From assembly GCF_000019665.1 (NCBI RefSeq), contig NC_010794.1, positions 124,001-188,000 of the forward strand: a stretch of DNA of 64,000 nt, in the 5' to 3' direction. The stretch's first letter is position 1, and each line of letters starts with the position of its first letter. This DNA comes from Methylacidiphilum infernorum V4 (lineage in GTDB: Bacteria; Verrucomicrobiota; Verrucomicrobiia; Methylacidiphilales; Methylacidiphilaceae). Made by a program: the position numbers and the translations under genes. The notes beneath the pieces are model-generated. The model did no database searches, had not been told where the DNA came from, and saw nothing but the letters and a program-made list of their open reading frames with translations. Below are positions 56,046 through 64,000 of the stretch, piece by piece.

Positions 56046-56657
56046 TTACCCTTTTTTAGGCGTTGAAGGTACAGAACGACCGACTTGATCAAGAATATAC
56101 TTTATGCCTCTGAAAAAATAAACCAGGGTTGAAGCAATAACAAACAGGGCACACAGGTAGACCGAGATCGCACTGAGGAAAGAAGTTCCCAAAAGAGAAA
56201 ACCCGATAAGGGTAAAACTGGCAAAGGTAGCGACTTTTCCTGTCCAATGGGGGTGAATTTCTATCTCTTTATGGGTGGCTTTGAAATAAAGGAGGCCAAG
56301 GAGAAGAAGAAGATCTCGAGAAGCGATTAAAAGAGGAAGCCAAAGGGGAATTTTCGCTATTTTAGAGGCATTGATTGTTGCCAGGGAAAAGAGCATGACA
56401 AAAAGAAGAAGTTTGTCTGCAAGAGGATCGAGTATAGCGCCAAGCTTGCTTTTTTGACCGCAGTTTCTTGCTAGGTAGCCATCCAGGCCATCCGATAAGG
56501 CGGCCAGAAGGAAAAAAATGAAGGATCCCACTCTTAACTTTTCGTCTGGTTGATTCATCTCGTCGCCCTTTTCGTATTGGGCCAGAAAAGCGAGAATCAA
56601 AGGAAGAGAAAAGATCCTAAATAAGGTGATCCAGTTAGCAGGAGTCATTGCTTTCAT
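56046..56657 (-). CDS. pgsA: CDP-diacylglycerol--glycerol-3-phosphate 3-phosphatidyltransferase
   Basis: 203 residues, several membrane segments. It catalyses the committed step to phosphatidylglycerol at the inner membrane. The CDP-alcohol phosphotransferase motif D-G-x2-A-R-x8-G-x3-D-x3-D is complete in DGLDGYLARNCGQKSKLGAI followed by LDPLADK. NWITLFRIFSLPLILAF is the usual start. It overlaps gltX by four bases (ATGA) and precedes der. Confidence 0.9.
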   Translation of the reverse strand: MKAMTPANWITLFRIFSLPLILAFLAQYEKGDEMNQPDEKLRVGSFIFFLLAALSDGLDGYLARNCGQKSKLGAILDPLADKLLLFVMLFSLATINASKIAKIPLWLPLLIASRDLLLLLGLLYFKATHKEIEIHPHWTGKVATFASFTLIGFSLLGTSFLSAISVYLCALFVIASTLVYFFRGIKYILDQVGRSVPSTPKKG

Positions 56658-57988
56658 TCTTTTGGACCAACTACCTTATATAATCTATTCAAAACCTTCT
56701 GCTTTCCCAATACTTCCAACATCGGGTAAAGACTGGGGCCAACCGTTCTTCCTGTGAGGGCTACCCTTAGCCTGTGAATGTAATCGGCTGTCTTTCTCCC
56801 CATTTTTAAGGAGAGATTTTTGATGATTGCTTCAAGCTCTTTTGCCTGGAAAGAAGAGACCTCTTCCAAGTAAGGGAGAGCTTCGCGGAGGATTTCCTTG
56901 CCTTTGTCATCGAGGTATTGTTGAACAACGGCCTCATCGTATTGTAGAGTATCACTCAAGAGGGGTTTCATCCACTCGACGAGTTCTTTGCCGGTTTTGA
57001 CTTTCTCTCTAACTATTCCCACCGCCTGTTTTAAGAATGAACAATCGGTATTCTGGTCGATTAGTCCCGCTTTTTTCAGCCAGAAGAAAGCATGGGGATA
57101 GAGTTCATCCAGCGGCAAAGAACGCATGTATTCTCCATTGATCCAAAGCAGCTTTTGATGGTTAAAACGGGCATTGCTCCGGTGGATTTGCGGCAGGTCG
57201 AACTTGGCGATCGCCTCCTCGATCCCAAAAATTTCCCTGTTTTCTTTTAGAGACCATCCCAGTAAACAGAGGTAATTACGAAAGGCCTGGGGCAGAAATC
57301 CTTCGTCGATATATTCTTGGACAGAAGAACCCTTGTCTCTTTTACTCATTTTTGTACCACTGGGATTTAGGATAAGGGGGATATGAGCATAAAGAGGAGG
57401 GCTCATCCCTAGGGCTTCAAAAAGGGCGATATGTTTGGGGGTGTTCGAGAGATGATCTTCTCCTCTAATAACGTGGCTGATTTGCATTTCTAGATCGTCA
57501 ACCACATTAACCAGATGAAAAACAAATGAGCCGTCTTTTCTACGGATCACAAAATCCTTCTCTAGGCTACAGTCAAAATAGATGTCTCCACAGATTAAGT
57601 CAGAAACAATAATCCTTTTCCTAGGCATCCTAAAGTAGACGGCCTCATCTTTGATATAAGCAAGCTCTTTGGCGATTAACCGGTTGCAGTACTCATTGTA
57701 GATTTCTTTCCTTTGACTCTGAAAATAGGGGCCAAATTGTCCTTTTGAACTGCCATCGGGCAGAGGTCCTTCATCCCAGTCCAAGCCCAACCAGCTAAGA
57801 TTGTCAAAAATAACGGATAGAGCTTGTGGGGTATTTCTACTCTGGTCTGTATCTTCGATTCTTAAGATGAATGTGCCTTTAAAGTGTCTTGCATATAACC
57901 AGTTAAAGAGGGCGGTGCGGGCACCTCCAACGTGAAGAAAACCTGTTGGAGATGGAGCAAACCGCACCCTTGGAATCATTTTGTTCAT
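56654..57988 (-). CDS. gltX: Glutamyl-tRNA synthetase
   Basis: 444 residues, class I synthetase. The HIGH-type motif is PSPTGFLHVGGARTALFNWL, and the KMSKS motif is KMSKRDKG (about residues 228-235). RIEDTDQSRN and VIRGEDHLSNTPKHIALFEA are conserved tRNA/Glu-binding regions. No zinc-finger Cys cluster is obvious. It begins at ATG 57988, upstream of pgsA in the same operon. Whether it is discriminating or also charges tRNA-Gln cannot be told from the sequence. Confidence 0.96.
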   Translation of the reverse strand: MNKMIPRVRFAPSPTGFLHVGGARTALFNWLYARHFKGTFILRIEDTDQSRNTPQALSVIFDNLSWLGLDWDEGPLPDGSSKGQFGPYFQSQRKEIYNEYCNRLIAKELAYIKDEAVYFRMPRKRIIVSDLICGDIYFDCSLEKDFVIRRKDGSFVFHLVNVVDDLEMQISHVIRGEDHLSNTPKHIALFEALGMSPPLYAHIPLILNPSGTKMSKRDKGSSVQEYIDEGFLPQAFRNYLCLLGWSLKENREIFGIEEAIAKFDLPQIHRSNARFNHQKLLWINGEYMRSLPLDELYPHAFFWLKKAGLIDQNTDCSFLKQAVGIVREKVKTGKELVEWMKPLLSDTLQYDEAVVQQYLDDKGKEILREALPYLEEVSSFQAKELEAIIKNLSLKMGRKTADYIHRLRVALTGRTVGPSLYPMLEVLGKQKVLNRLYKVVGPKE

Positions 57989-58105
57989 GAAAGTCCTCGA
58001 AAGTAATTTAAGTTCATATGAGTTAATGATTCAACTCAAGTTATTAGGATAGAGAGTTTATCTTTTTTCCATCGATTTGAGGGATATTCCCGATTCGACT
58101 TTACT

Positions 58106-59068
58106 TTAATAAGCGATGTAGCCGCTGGAAAAAGTGACTACCGAGCTGTCCCTGCCTTCAAACCATTGTTCGTAATAAGTTCTTCTCAATGAAACTTTCT
58201 GGTCCTTGAAAATCTCCATCGTTAGGGCGATGGCGCCAACGCCATCGAAAAAACGGATATTTTTTTCTTTTTGAAGATGGCTTATAAAACCTTCAAAATT
58301 TTGTTCTTCGACATGTCTCCAGAGTTCTTTTTCCCATAAATCCGTGTTTTTAAGCATTTCTTCGGTTACTTTGAAAGGATGGCCGAATCTTGGCCCTATG
58401 TGGCATCCATCGATACTGAGGACCAGGCCAACCTTCTTTTTGTAAAAAGAGAGAATTTCTCTAAGGATGGATGCAAGCTTTTTCATCCTGAGGAGCTCTT
58501 CCCGCCCGTTGTCGTAAATGATCAGTTCATGTAATCCTCCACACAGAACGGGCAAAAAACATAACGGTTTTTGGATGCCCATCCAGTAACGTAAAGCTTG
58601 CATAAAAACGATGGGAAATTCTATGGAATGTTCTTTTTGATGCGCCAAAGGATCGGTCAGGCAAAAGTCGACTTTTCTATTGATCTCCTCGACAAGGTCT
58701 CTTTTGTTATAGGCTCTTCCTAGGGGGGTGATGTAATCCCTGGGATCAATGCTCCATTCGATGCGGCTGTGATGGCCGACGCCAAGGAGGATAAAAAAGT
58801 CAGCTTCGGCCATGGAGAACCATGGAGAAAAAGCATAAGTATAAGCCTTGGGGCTAACTTGAAAATCGATGTGAGGAGCCAAGATGGCCAAGGTTTCCTT
58901 TTTTTCTCCAGCAGTCAACCTTTCTTTGGGCCAGGAACAAGCCCCAGGAACTTCAAAAAAGGACCGAAAATGCTTTAGGCATGCGAGAGCATCCGAAGGA
59001 TATGAAAATCCATGACAGCTGGCATAAATGGCACGATTTTGCATATCGATGTTTTCTAAGTTCATCAC
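58106..59068 (-). CDS. MEMO-family protein (AmmeMemoRadiSam system protein B-like)
   Basis: 320 residues. The MEMO1-like core is recognisable: LAPHIDFQVSPKAYTYAFS, LLGVGHHSR, DPLAHQKEHSIEFPIVFMQA, FLPVLCGG, and the end TFSSGYIAY. Conserved His residues (PHIDF, GVGHH, KEHSIE) are those thought to bind metal in Memo proteins. About 60 residues precede the core. The other AmmeMemoRadiSam components (AMMECR1, radical SAM) are not in the window. Family firm, reaction unknown. Confidence 0.85.
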   Translation of the reverse strand: MMNLENIDMQNRAIYASCHGFSYPSDALACLKHFRSFFEVPGACSWPKERLTAGEKKETLAILAPHIDFQVSPKAYTYAFSPWFSMAEADFFILLGVGHHSRIEWSIDPRDYITPLGRAYNKRDLVEEINRKVDFCLTDPLAHQKEHSIEFPIVFMQALRYWMGIQKPLCFLPVLCGGLHELIIYDNGREELLRMKKLASILREILSFYKKKVGLVLSIDGCHIGPRFGHPFKVTEEMLKNTDLWEKELWRHVEEQNFEGFISHLQKEKNIRFFDGVGAIALTMEIFKDQKVSLRRTYYEQWFEGRDSSVVTFSSGYIAY

Positions 59069-59116
59069 GATGAGTTGCTCAGGTTAAATAGAAATTGAAG
59101 GTTTTTAAGGGTCTCG

Positions 59117-60391
59117 TCAAATAACCGTCCCATGGGGGACTACTCCATCCTTGGGGATAATGACGATGCCATCCCTAATATAATAAAACTCCCCATCGTA
59201 ATTTTGAGGTTTGCCCTCGGGAGAAATTTTTACGTTGTTACCAATTCGGCAGTTCTTGTCAATGATTGTCTTTTCAATTGTAGAGTGGCTGCCTATTCCT
59301 ATTCTTGGCAAACCATGGCCTTCAGCAGCAAGAGCCTGGCTTTCGGTTTCATAATAATCGTTACCAAGCAGTACCGTATCCTTAAGACAAGATTGAGGCT
59401 GCACAATGCTTCTTATTCCTACGAGGGAGTGAACGATTTTTGCCCCAGAGATAATACAACCTTCAGCAATAAGGGAATTTTGAATCTCGGCATTAAGAAT
59501 TTTCGATGGAGGTAGATATCGAGGACGGGTAAAGATGGGGAAGTGGCTATCGTAAAAGTCAAAGTTGGAATGGAGATCACACAGATTGAGATTAGCTTGG
59601 TAAAAAGCGGAAATTGTTCCGATGTCTTCCCAGTAGCCTGGATAAATGTAGGAATAAACGCGGTGAGAACGGATTAAAGAAGGAATGATGTCTTTACCGA
59701 AATCCGGCTCAGAGCCCATGAGAGCATTGGAAAGGGTCTTTCGATTAAAAACGTAGATTCCCATCGAGGCAAAGAAAAAAAATCGGTCTTTAGGGAGGTG
59801 ATAAAGACTCAAGAAAGGGTCGTTAATGGAAAATTCCTTGAGGACTTCTTTCTCTTTAGGTTTTTCAACAAAAGCGATTATTCTTTTTTCTTCGTTGACC
59901 CTTAAGATACCTAGAGAAGAAGCCTGTTCTATAGGCACCGGCGTAATCCCCACCGTTACATCGGCACAAGTCTCGATATGTTGTTCGATCATGACCCGAT
60001 AATCCATTTTATACAGTTGATCTCCGGCCAAGATTAAGACCATGTCATGGGGATGACTACTGAAATGGATAAGATTTTGCCTTACAGCATCAGCGGTTCC
60101 TTGATACCAATAGGCTCCTTTAGGAGTTTGTTGGGCAGCAAGAATTTCGACGAAACCTTGGGAATAATCATCAAATCTATAGGTTTGCTGGATATGTCGA
60201 TGCAAGGAAGAACTGTTGAATTGCGTTAGTATAAAAATTCTTCTTAATCCGGAGTTAATGGACAAGCTTATGGGAATATCCACAAGACGGTATTTGCCGG
60301 CGAGGGGAACAGCAGGCTTGGCTCTTTCTTTGGTCAGGGGGAAAAGTCTTGTTCCTGCCCCTCCTCCCAGAATAACGGTGACGACATCCAT
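59117..60391 (-). CDS. glgC: Glucose-1-phosphate adenylyltransferase
   Basis: About 424 residues from ATG 60391 (MDVVTVILGGGAGTRLFPLT); an ATG at 60424 is in frame. It makes ADP-glucose for glycogen. The pyrophosphorylase signature KPAVPLAGKYRLVDIPISLS, GTADAVRQNL, and the catalytic ILAGDQLYKMDY are present. The C-terminal left-handed beta-helix follows (ISGAKIVHSLVGIRSIV). It ends VPHGTVI, as in bacterial and plant homologues. It diverges from glmS with very little spacing. Confidence 0.94.
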   Translation of the reverse strand: MDVVTVILGGGAGTRLFPLTKERAKPAVPLAGKYRLVDIPISLSINSGLRRIFILTQFNSSSLHRHIQQTYRFDDYSQGFVEILAAQQTPKGAYWYQGTADAVRQNLIHFSSHPHDMVLILAGDQLYKMDYRVMIEQHIETCADVTVGITPVPIEQASSLGILRVNEEKRIIAFVEKPKEKEVLKEFSINDPFLSLYHLPKDRFFFFASMGIYVFNRKTLSNALMGSEPDFGKDIIPSLIRSHRVYSYIYPGYWEDIGTISAFYQANLNLCDLHSNFDFYDSHFPIFTRPRYLPPSKILNAEIQNSLIAEGCIISGAKIVHSLVGIRSIVQPQSCLKDTVLLGNDYYETESQALAAEGHGLPRIGIGSHSTIEKTIIDKNCRIGNNVKISPEGKPQNYDGEFYYIRDGIVIIPKDGVVPHGTVI

Positions 60392-60467
60392 TGGGGAAAA
60401 CGAAAAAAGATGGGATCTATTCATAATGTTTGATATTTACTTTGATTTTATTTAAAAATAGCGCAAT
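60392..60467. promoter_or_regulatory. Compact divergent control region glgC/glmS
   Basis: Only 43-76 bases separate the two divergent starts, depending on the glgC start used. Promoters for both genes must lie here or inside the opposite gene's 5' end. It is AT-rich; no glmS ribozyme is recognisable. Confidence 0.4.
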
Positions 60468-62321
60468 ATGTGTGGAATTTTTGCATACCTGGGGAAAAAG
60501 GAAGCCCAGCCGATCTTGCTTGATGGGTTGAAACGGTTGGAGTACCGGGGATACGATTCCAGCGGCATTGCCATTGCCGATGGAAAAAGAATTGAAGTAA
60601 TCAAAAAAAAGGGGAGAATTGCCGATCTTGTTCATCTTCTCAATTCCAAGCAACTGCACGGTAGGTTGGGAATAAGTCATACCCGCTGGGCTACTCACGG
60701 CATTCCCAGCGATGAAAATGCCCATCCCCACTTCGATCAATCCCGTCGGCTTTCTTTGGTCCATAACGGGGTTATTGAAAATTACCAGCTTTTAAAGCAA
60801 AGATTACTCAATTTCGGACATAAGTTTCAATCAGAAACGGATACAGAAGTTCTTGCCCATCTTATAGGCTATAATTATGAGCTGGAGGAAGCAGAAAGCG
60901 ATCCCCGCCAAAGGCTGATTCGTGCCCTGAAACGGTCGCTTAAGGAGATCAGTGGAACCTATGGCATAGCATTAATTCATGCCGATGTGCCTAACTTGCT
61001 TCTAGGGGCGAGGCGTGGCAGTCCTTTAGTTCTAGGCATTGGCAATGAAGAGTTTTTCTTGAGCAGTGATGTTACGGCTATTTGTCCTTATGCCCACAGG
61101 GTTGTTTACCTCAACGACGGGGACCTGGTTGCCATCTCCCCCGAGACTTTTGACATCCAATCCTTAAATAAATCCAATAATGGGTTTGAGATCAGGGATG
61201 TTGATCAATTGGAAATGACGGCCAGTCTTAAAGGCTTTCCCCATTACATGCTCAAAGAAATCTATGACCAGCCTGAGGCGATTAGAAATGCATTTCGTGG
61301 GCGCTTGATTCATGAAGAAGCCACAGCCAAGCTTGGCGGCCTTAATATGAGTCCCCAGGAACTTTTGAGAATCGAAAGGATTCAAATCATTGGATGTGGG
61401 TCTGCAAGACATGCAGGGATAGTGGGGGAGTACCTCATTGAATCTCTTGCCCATGTTCCTGTTGAAGTGGAATTTTCCAGTGAATTTAGGTACAAAAATT
61501 CTCCCCTGGATAGGCATACCGTGGTTTTTGCGGTGAGCCAGTCGGGAGAAACCGCCGATACCCTTGCGGCGGTCAAAGAAGCAAAGAGGAAAGGTCTAAA
61601 GGTCTTGGGTATCTGTAATCGCGTCGGCAGTTCCATAGCCAGGGAAACAGAAGGGGGAGTTTTCATGCATGCCGGACCGGAAATCGCCGTTGCCGCGACT
61701 AAGTCTTTTAGTTCCCAGGTTCTGATTTTTTCTCTGCTTGCTTTGTTATTAGGAAGGTTGAGATTTCTTTCTGCTAGAGAAGGACATGAAATCGTTGAGG
61801 CGATCGAAGCTCTACCCGATCAGGTAACCGAAGTGCTCAAATTGGATTCCCAGGTAGAGCAGTTAGCCAAAAAATATGTTCAATGCCGAAGATTTTTGCT
61901 CTTTGGCCGACAGTTCCAATATGGGGTTGCCTTGGAAGGAGCTTTGAAGATAAAAGAGATTTCTTATTGTTGTGCGGAGGGCAATCCATCGGCGGAATTA
62001 AAACATGGCATCATAGCCTTGATCGATAAGACTACACCGAGTATTTGTCTCTGTCCAAGGGATGGGGTATATGACAAAAATATCAGTAACATGGAAGAAA
62101 TAAAGGCAAGAGGAGGTCCTCTCATCGCCATTGCAACGGAAAACGACGAACAGGTTGCCCGGATCGCTGACGATGTCTTGTACATTCCCAAGGCTCCAGA
62201 GTACTTGTCCCCGATACTGACGGTCATTCCGCTCCAGTTGTTTGCTTACCACCTGGCTATTTTACTGGGAAGAGACGTGGATAAACCAAGAAACTTGGCT
62301 AAAAGCGTAACGGTGGAATAA
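60468..62321 (+). CDS. glmS: Glutamine--fructose-6-phosphate aminotransferase
   Basis: 617 residues. It makes glucosamine-6-phosphate for peptidoglycan and LPS. The N-terminal nucleophile Cys follows Met (MCGIFAYLG), with the glutaminase domain motifs RLEYRGYDSSGIA, SHTRWATHG and HNGVIENY. The two SIS isomerase domains have GCGSARHAG, AVSQSGETADTLAAV, and ELKHGIIALI. The C-terminus LAKSVTVE is the typical end. Length normal. Diverges from glgC and converges with gpsA, the 3' ends three bases apart. Confidence 0.96.
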   Translation: MCGIFAYLGKKEAQPILLDGLKRLEYRGYDSSGIAIADGKRIEVIKKKGRIADLVHLLNSKQLHGRLGISHTRWATHGIPSDENAHPHFDQSRRLSLVHNGVIENYQLLKQRLLNFGHKFQSETDTEVLAHLIGYNYELEEAESDPRQRLIRALKRSLKEISGTYGIALIHADVPNLLLGARRGSPLVLGIGNEEFFLSSDVTAICPYAHRVVYLNDGDLVAISPETFDIQSLNKSNNGFEIRDVDQLEMTASLKGFPHYMLKEIYDQPEAIRNAFRGRLIHEEATAKLGGLNMSPQELLRIERIQIIGCGSARHAGIVGEYLIESLAHVPVEVEFSSEFRYKNSPLDRHTVVFAVSQSGETADTLAAVKEAKRKGLKVLGICNRVGSSIARETEGGVFMHAGPEIAVAATKSFSSQVLIFSLLALLLGRLRFLSAREGHEIVEAIEALPDQVTEVLKLDSQVEQLAKKYVQCRRFLLFGRQFQYGVALEGALKIKEISYCCAEGNPSAELKHGIIALIDKTTPSICLCPRDGVYDKNISNMEEIKARGGPLIAIATENDEQVARIADDVLYIPKAPEYLSPILTVIPLQLFAYHLAILLGRDVDKPRNLAKSVTVE

Positions 62322-62324
62322 GGT

Positions 62325-63212
62325 TCAGTCTTCTTCGCCGACCCGCCTTTCCAAGAGATCGACTACCGATTCATGGATTTTTTTGTTCTCATAAAGTATT
62401 CTATAAATTTCATCGGCGATCGGTTTTTTCTGTTGGGCAAAGAGCCTACTTTTGTACACGGAAATCGTCGTGGGCAGCCCTTCGATGACGGTTGGTTCCA
62501 TGGCGGTTGCTTCATTTAGAGAGACACCCGAAGCAAGCCTTGCTCCCAGTCTGAAATTTCGGCTTTTCATGCTGCTTGCCGTAAGCAACAGATCTCCTAC
62601 CCCGCTGAGGCCGAAAAACGTTTCCGTTTTTCCCCCGGCAGCCGTCCCCAGTCGTGTCATTTCAGATAAGGATCGAGTCAAAAGAGAAGCGTGAGCATTT
62701 TCTCCCAGCTTCAATCCATAGCAAAGACCACCGGCAATAGCATAGATATTTTTGAGCGCTCCTCCTAGTTCTACACCGACCAGATCGGTTGAACGATAAA
62801 CCCGAAATCTTTTAGAATGAAAAATATTTTGAAAAAATTTTCCCAAGTTTACTTCTTCAGCGGCAACGACCGAGGCTGCTGGAAGGCCAGCAAGGATTTC
62901 TTCAGAAAAATTAGGGCCGGAAAGTGCCCCAACGATTGCATCCTTCCAAACATCCTTGATGATTTCACTGGCTCTTTTCCCCGTGCCTATTTCCAGTCCT
63001 TTACTCAAACTGATGACTGGGCAACGCGGGGAGGGAAAACGAAAGAGAGTTTCTCGAATATGCTGAACGGGTAGGGCGACACATAGGCAGTCAAGCTTTG
63101 CTCCCCAGCTAGTGTCCGTGTGGTGAAAACCAAGGACTTCGTAGTTGTTTTCTTCAAGCAGTTTTTTAATCGTTATCCCCCACCTGCCTTGGCCAAGAAT
63201 ACCGATCTTCAT
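62325..63212 (-). CDS. gpsA: Glycerol-3-phosphate dehydrogenase [NAD(P)+]
   Basis: 295 residues. It reduces dihydroxyacetone phosphate to sn-glycerol-3-phosphate for phospholipids. The dinucleotide fold opens ILGQGRWGITIKKLLEE. SLSKGLEIGT, GALSGPNFSEEI and the catalytic Lys in ELGGALKNIYAIAGG follow, then FFGLSGVGDLLLTA and MEPTVIEGLPT. Slightly shorter than the usual 330. Its start directly abuts the stop of plsY (63213), giving a plsY-gpsA operon that supplies and then acylates G3P. Confidence 0.94.
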   Translation of the reverse strand: MKIGILGQGRWGITIKKLLEENNYEVLGFHHTDTSWGAKLDCLCVALPVQHIRETLFRFPSPRCPVISLSKGLEIGTGKRASEIIKDVWKDAIVGALSGPNFSEEILAGLPAASVVAAEEVNLGKFFQNIFHSKRFRVYRSTDLVGVELGGALKNIYAIAGGLCYGLKLGENAHASLLTRSLSEMTRLGTAAGGKTETFFGLSGVGDLLLTASSMKSRNFRLGARLASGVSLNEATAMEPTVIEGLPTTISVYKSRLFAQQKKPIADEIYRILYENKKIHESVVDLLERRVGEED

Positions 63213-63857
63213 TTATTTTGTTTTTTGTTTTGAAAACTTTAGTTTTGGTTCGGTGCCCGCTAGAATTCTTTTTATGTTTGATCGATGTCTCCAGAGAGCA
63301 AGACAAGATGCGGCAATAGAGAAGAAGAAAAAGAGAGGACTTTCAGGATAAAGTAAAAAAGTAAACAGGGGAAATAATAGGGCAACGCAGATAGAACTTA
63401 TCGAAACGATACGGGTTAAAAAAAAGAGGGCTACCCAAACCACAACCAGAAAAATAAATACCTTGGGCATGAGAGCGGAAAGTACGCCCGCCGAAGTGGC
63501 GATGCCCTTTCCTCCCCTGCCTTTGAGCCAAGGGGTGAAATTATGACCGAGAATAGAGAAAAGGCCGCAGAGAAGGGCAAAAAGATCCAAAGAAGTGGGG
63601 CTTAGACCGAAACGCCAGTGAACGACAATAAAAACGGGTAAAAACCCCTTGAAAAAATCAAGTATAAAAACAACAAGAGCCCATTTCCATCCCAGTATTC
63701 TTCCGACATTGGTTGCTCCGATGTTTTTGCTGCCAAGCTGCCTAATGTCTACTCCCTTGGCTTTTCCAATTAAAAATCCAAAAGGGATAGAGCCCAACAA
63801 AAACGAAAAAAGAATGCCACCTAAGAGTAAAAAAGGAGACAGAAGAGAAGAACTCAT
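63213..63857 (-). CDS. plsY: Glycerol-3-phosphate acyltransferase PlsY
   Basis: 214 residues with five to seven membrane segments. It transfers acyl groups from acyl-phosphate to G3P, making lysophosphatidic acid. Conserved motifs: GSIPFGFLIGKAKGVDIRQL, GSKNIGATNVGR, GHNFTPWLKGRGGKGIATSA and the C-terminal WRHRSNIKRILAGTEPKL. Its partner plsX is not in the window. gpsA follows immediately and provides its substrate. Confidence 0.95.
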   Translation of the reverse strand: MSSSLLSPFLLLGGILFSFLLGSIPFGFLIGKAKGVDIRQLGSKNIGATNVGRILGWKWALVVFILDFFKGFLPVFIVVHWRFGLSPTSLDLFALLCGLFSILGHNFTPWLKGRGGKGIATSAGVLSALMPKVFIFLVVVWVALFFLTRIVSISSICVALLFPLFTFLLYPESPLFFFFSIAASCLALWRHRSNIKRILAGTEPKLKFSKQKTK

Positions 63858-63930
63858 AACTTCATGATAATAAAAGCTCTAAAAGAATGTCTTGTGAATC
63901 AAAACTTGGTTTCATAACCAGCAAAAGGGG

Positions 63931-64000
63931 TCATGAAAAACTTCGAGGAGTTAACTCTATGGCTTTTTGTCTTAAAGCATGATCGACGAGGACGAGCTTG
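63931..64000 (-). CDS. 3' end of an unidentified gene
   Basis: On the minus strand the frame is open from the window edge to a TGA at 63933-63931. It encodes a C-terminus reading LVLVDHALRQKAIELTPRS plus three residues. It is 73 bases upstream of plsY in the same direction, so it may belong to the same operon. Too little is visible to name it. Confidence 0.45.
   Translation of the reverse strand, partial: KLVLVDHALRQKAIELTPRSFS

Noticed and set aside
60392-60467. glmS ribozyme upstream of glmS
   Set aside because: Fewer than 80 bases are available and no ribozyme core is recognisable; the glmS ribozyme is a Firmicutes feature.

Overview
The window looks like chromosomal DNA of a moderately AT-rich Gram-negative bacterium. 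My best reading is a Methylacidiphilum-like member of the Verrucomicrobiota. That is inferred from overall gene content and protein style: outer-membrane TonB receptors and a TolC homologue, an undivided DNA gyrase pair, and many housekeeping genes in short, scattered operons. There is no rRNA or other marker here, so the assignment is provisional. I saw no tRNA, rRNA or CRISPR array.

Layout. 1-7.8 kb: the 3' part of a Fic-fold protein whose catalytic His is Gln, then a tight four-gene export cluster. The cluster holds a GAF-like/HlyD fusion, an HlyD adaptor, a TolC-like channel and a PqqD-like/M50/HlyD fusion, and is closed by a strong terminator. 7.8-18.5 kb: a TonB receptor; mnmE and pyrD; a UPF0173 hydrolase and an arylamine N-acetyltransferase on the minus strand; an iron-regulated TonB siderophore receptor with Fur-like and IdeR-like operator sequences; and an RlmD-like rRNA methyltransferase. 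18.5-24.2 kb: a macrodomain protein, a decayed VbhA/Fic toxin-antitoxin locus, arsM with a probably leaderless promoter, a methyltransferase carrying a signal peptide, and an outer-membrane barrel.

24.2-30.3 kb is an accessory, defence-flavoured island. It holds a lone HEPN/Abi-like protein, an MNT/HEPN toxin-antitoxin pair, an HNH-nuclease-like gene interrupted by one in-frame TGA, copies and remnants of a small membrane/coiled-coil protein family, a 16-bp degenerate tandem repeat and a tiny secreted Cys-rich protein. 30.3-45.7 kb is core: a YyaL/DUF255 protein, a secreted conserved protein, a SYLF lipid-binding protein, a PhoR/PhoB-type two-component system, gyrB-gyrA, a Sua5-type tsaC, fmt and two small accessory genes. 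45.7-47.6 kb is a second scar. It has a tnpB 3' remnant, a truncated conjugative-coupling-protein-like gene, a coiled-coil winged-helix protein and another copy of the small membrane/coiled-coil family.

47.6-64 kb is core metabolism: a DUF486 membrane protein, acsA beside an unusual enhancer-binding-protein-like regulator that lacks GAFTGA, a GH3 glycosidase, der, pgsA-gltX, a MEMO-family protein, glgC diverging from glmS, and plsY-gpsA. The best candidates for undescribed biology are the export cluster without an obvious ABC or RND engine (826-7725) and the dispersed small membrane/coiled-coil family with its conserved 5' leader.
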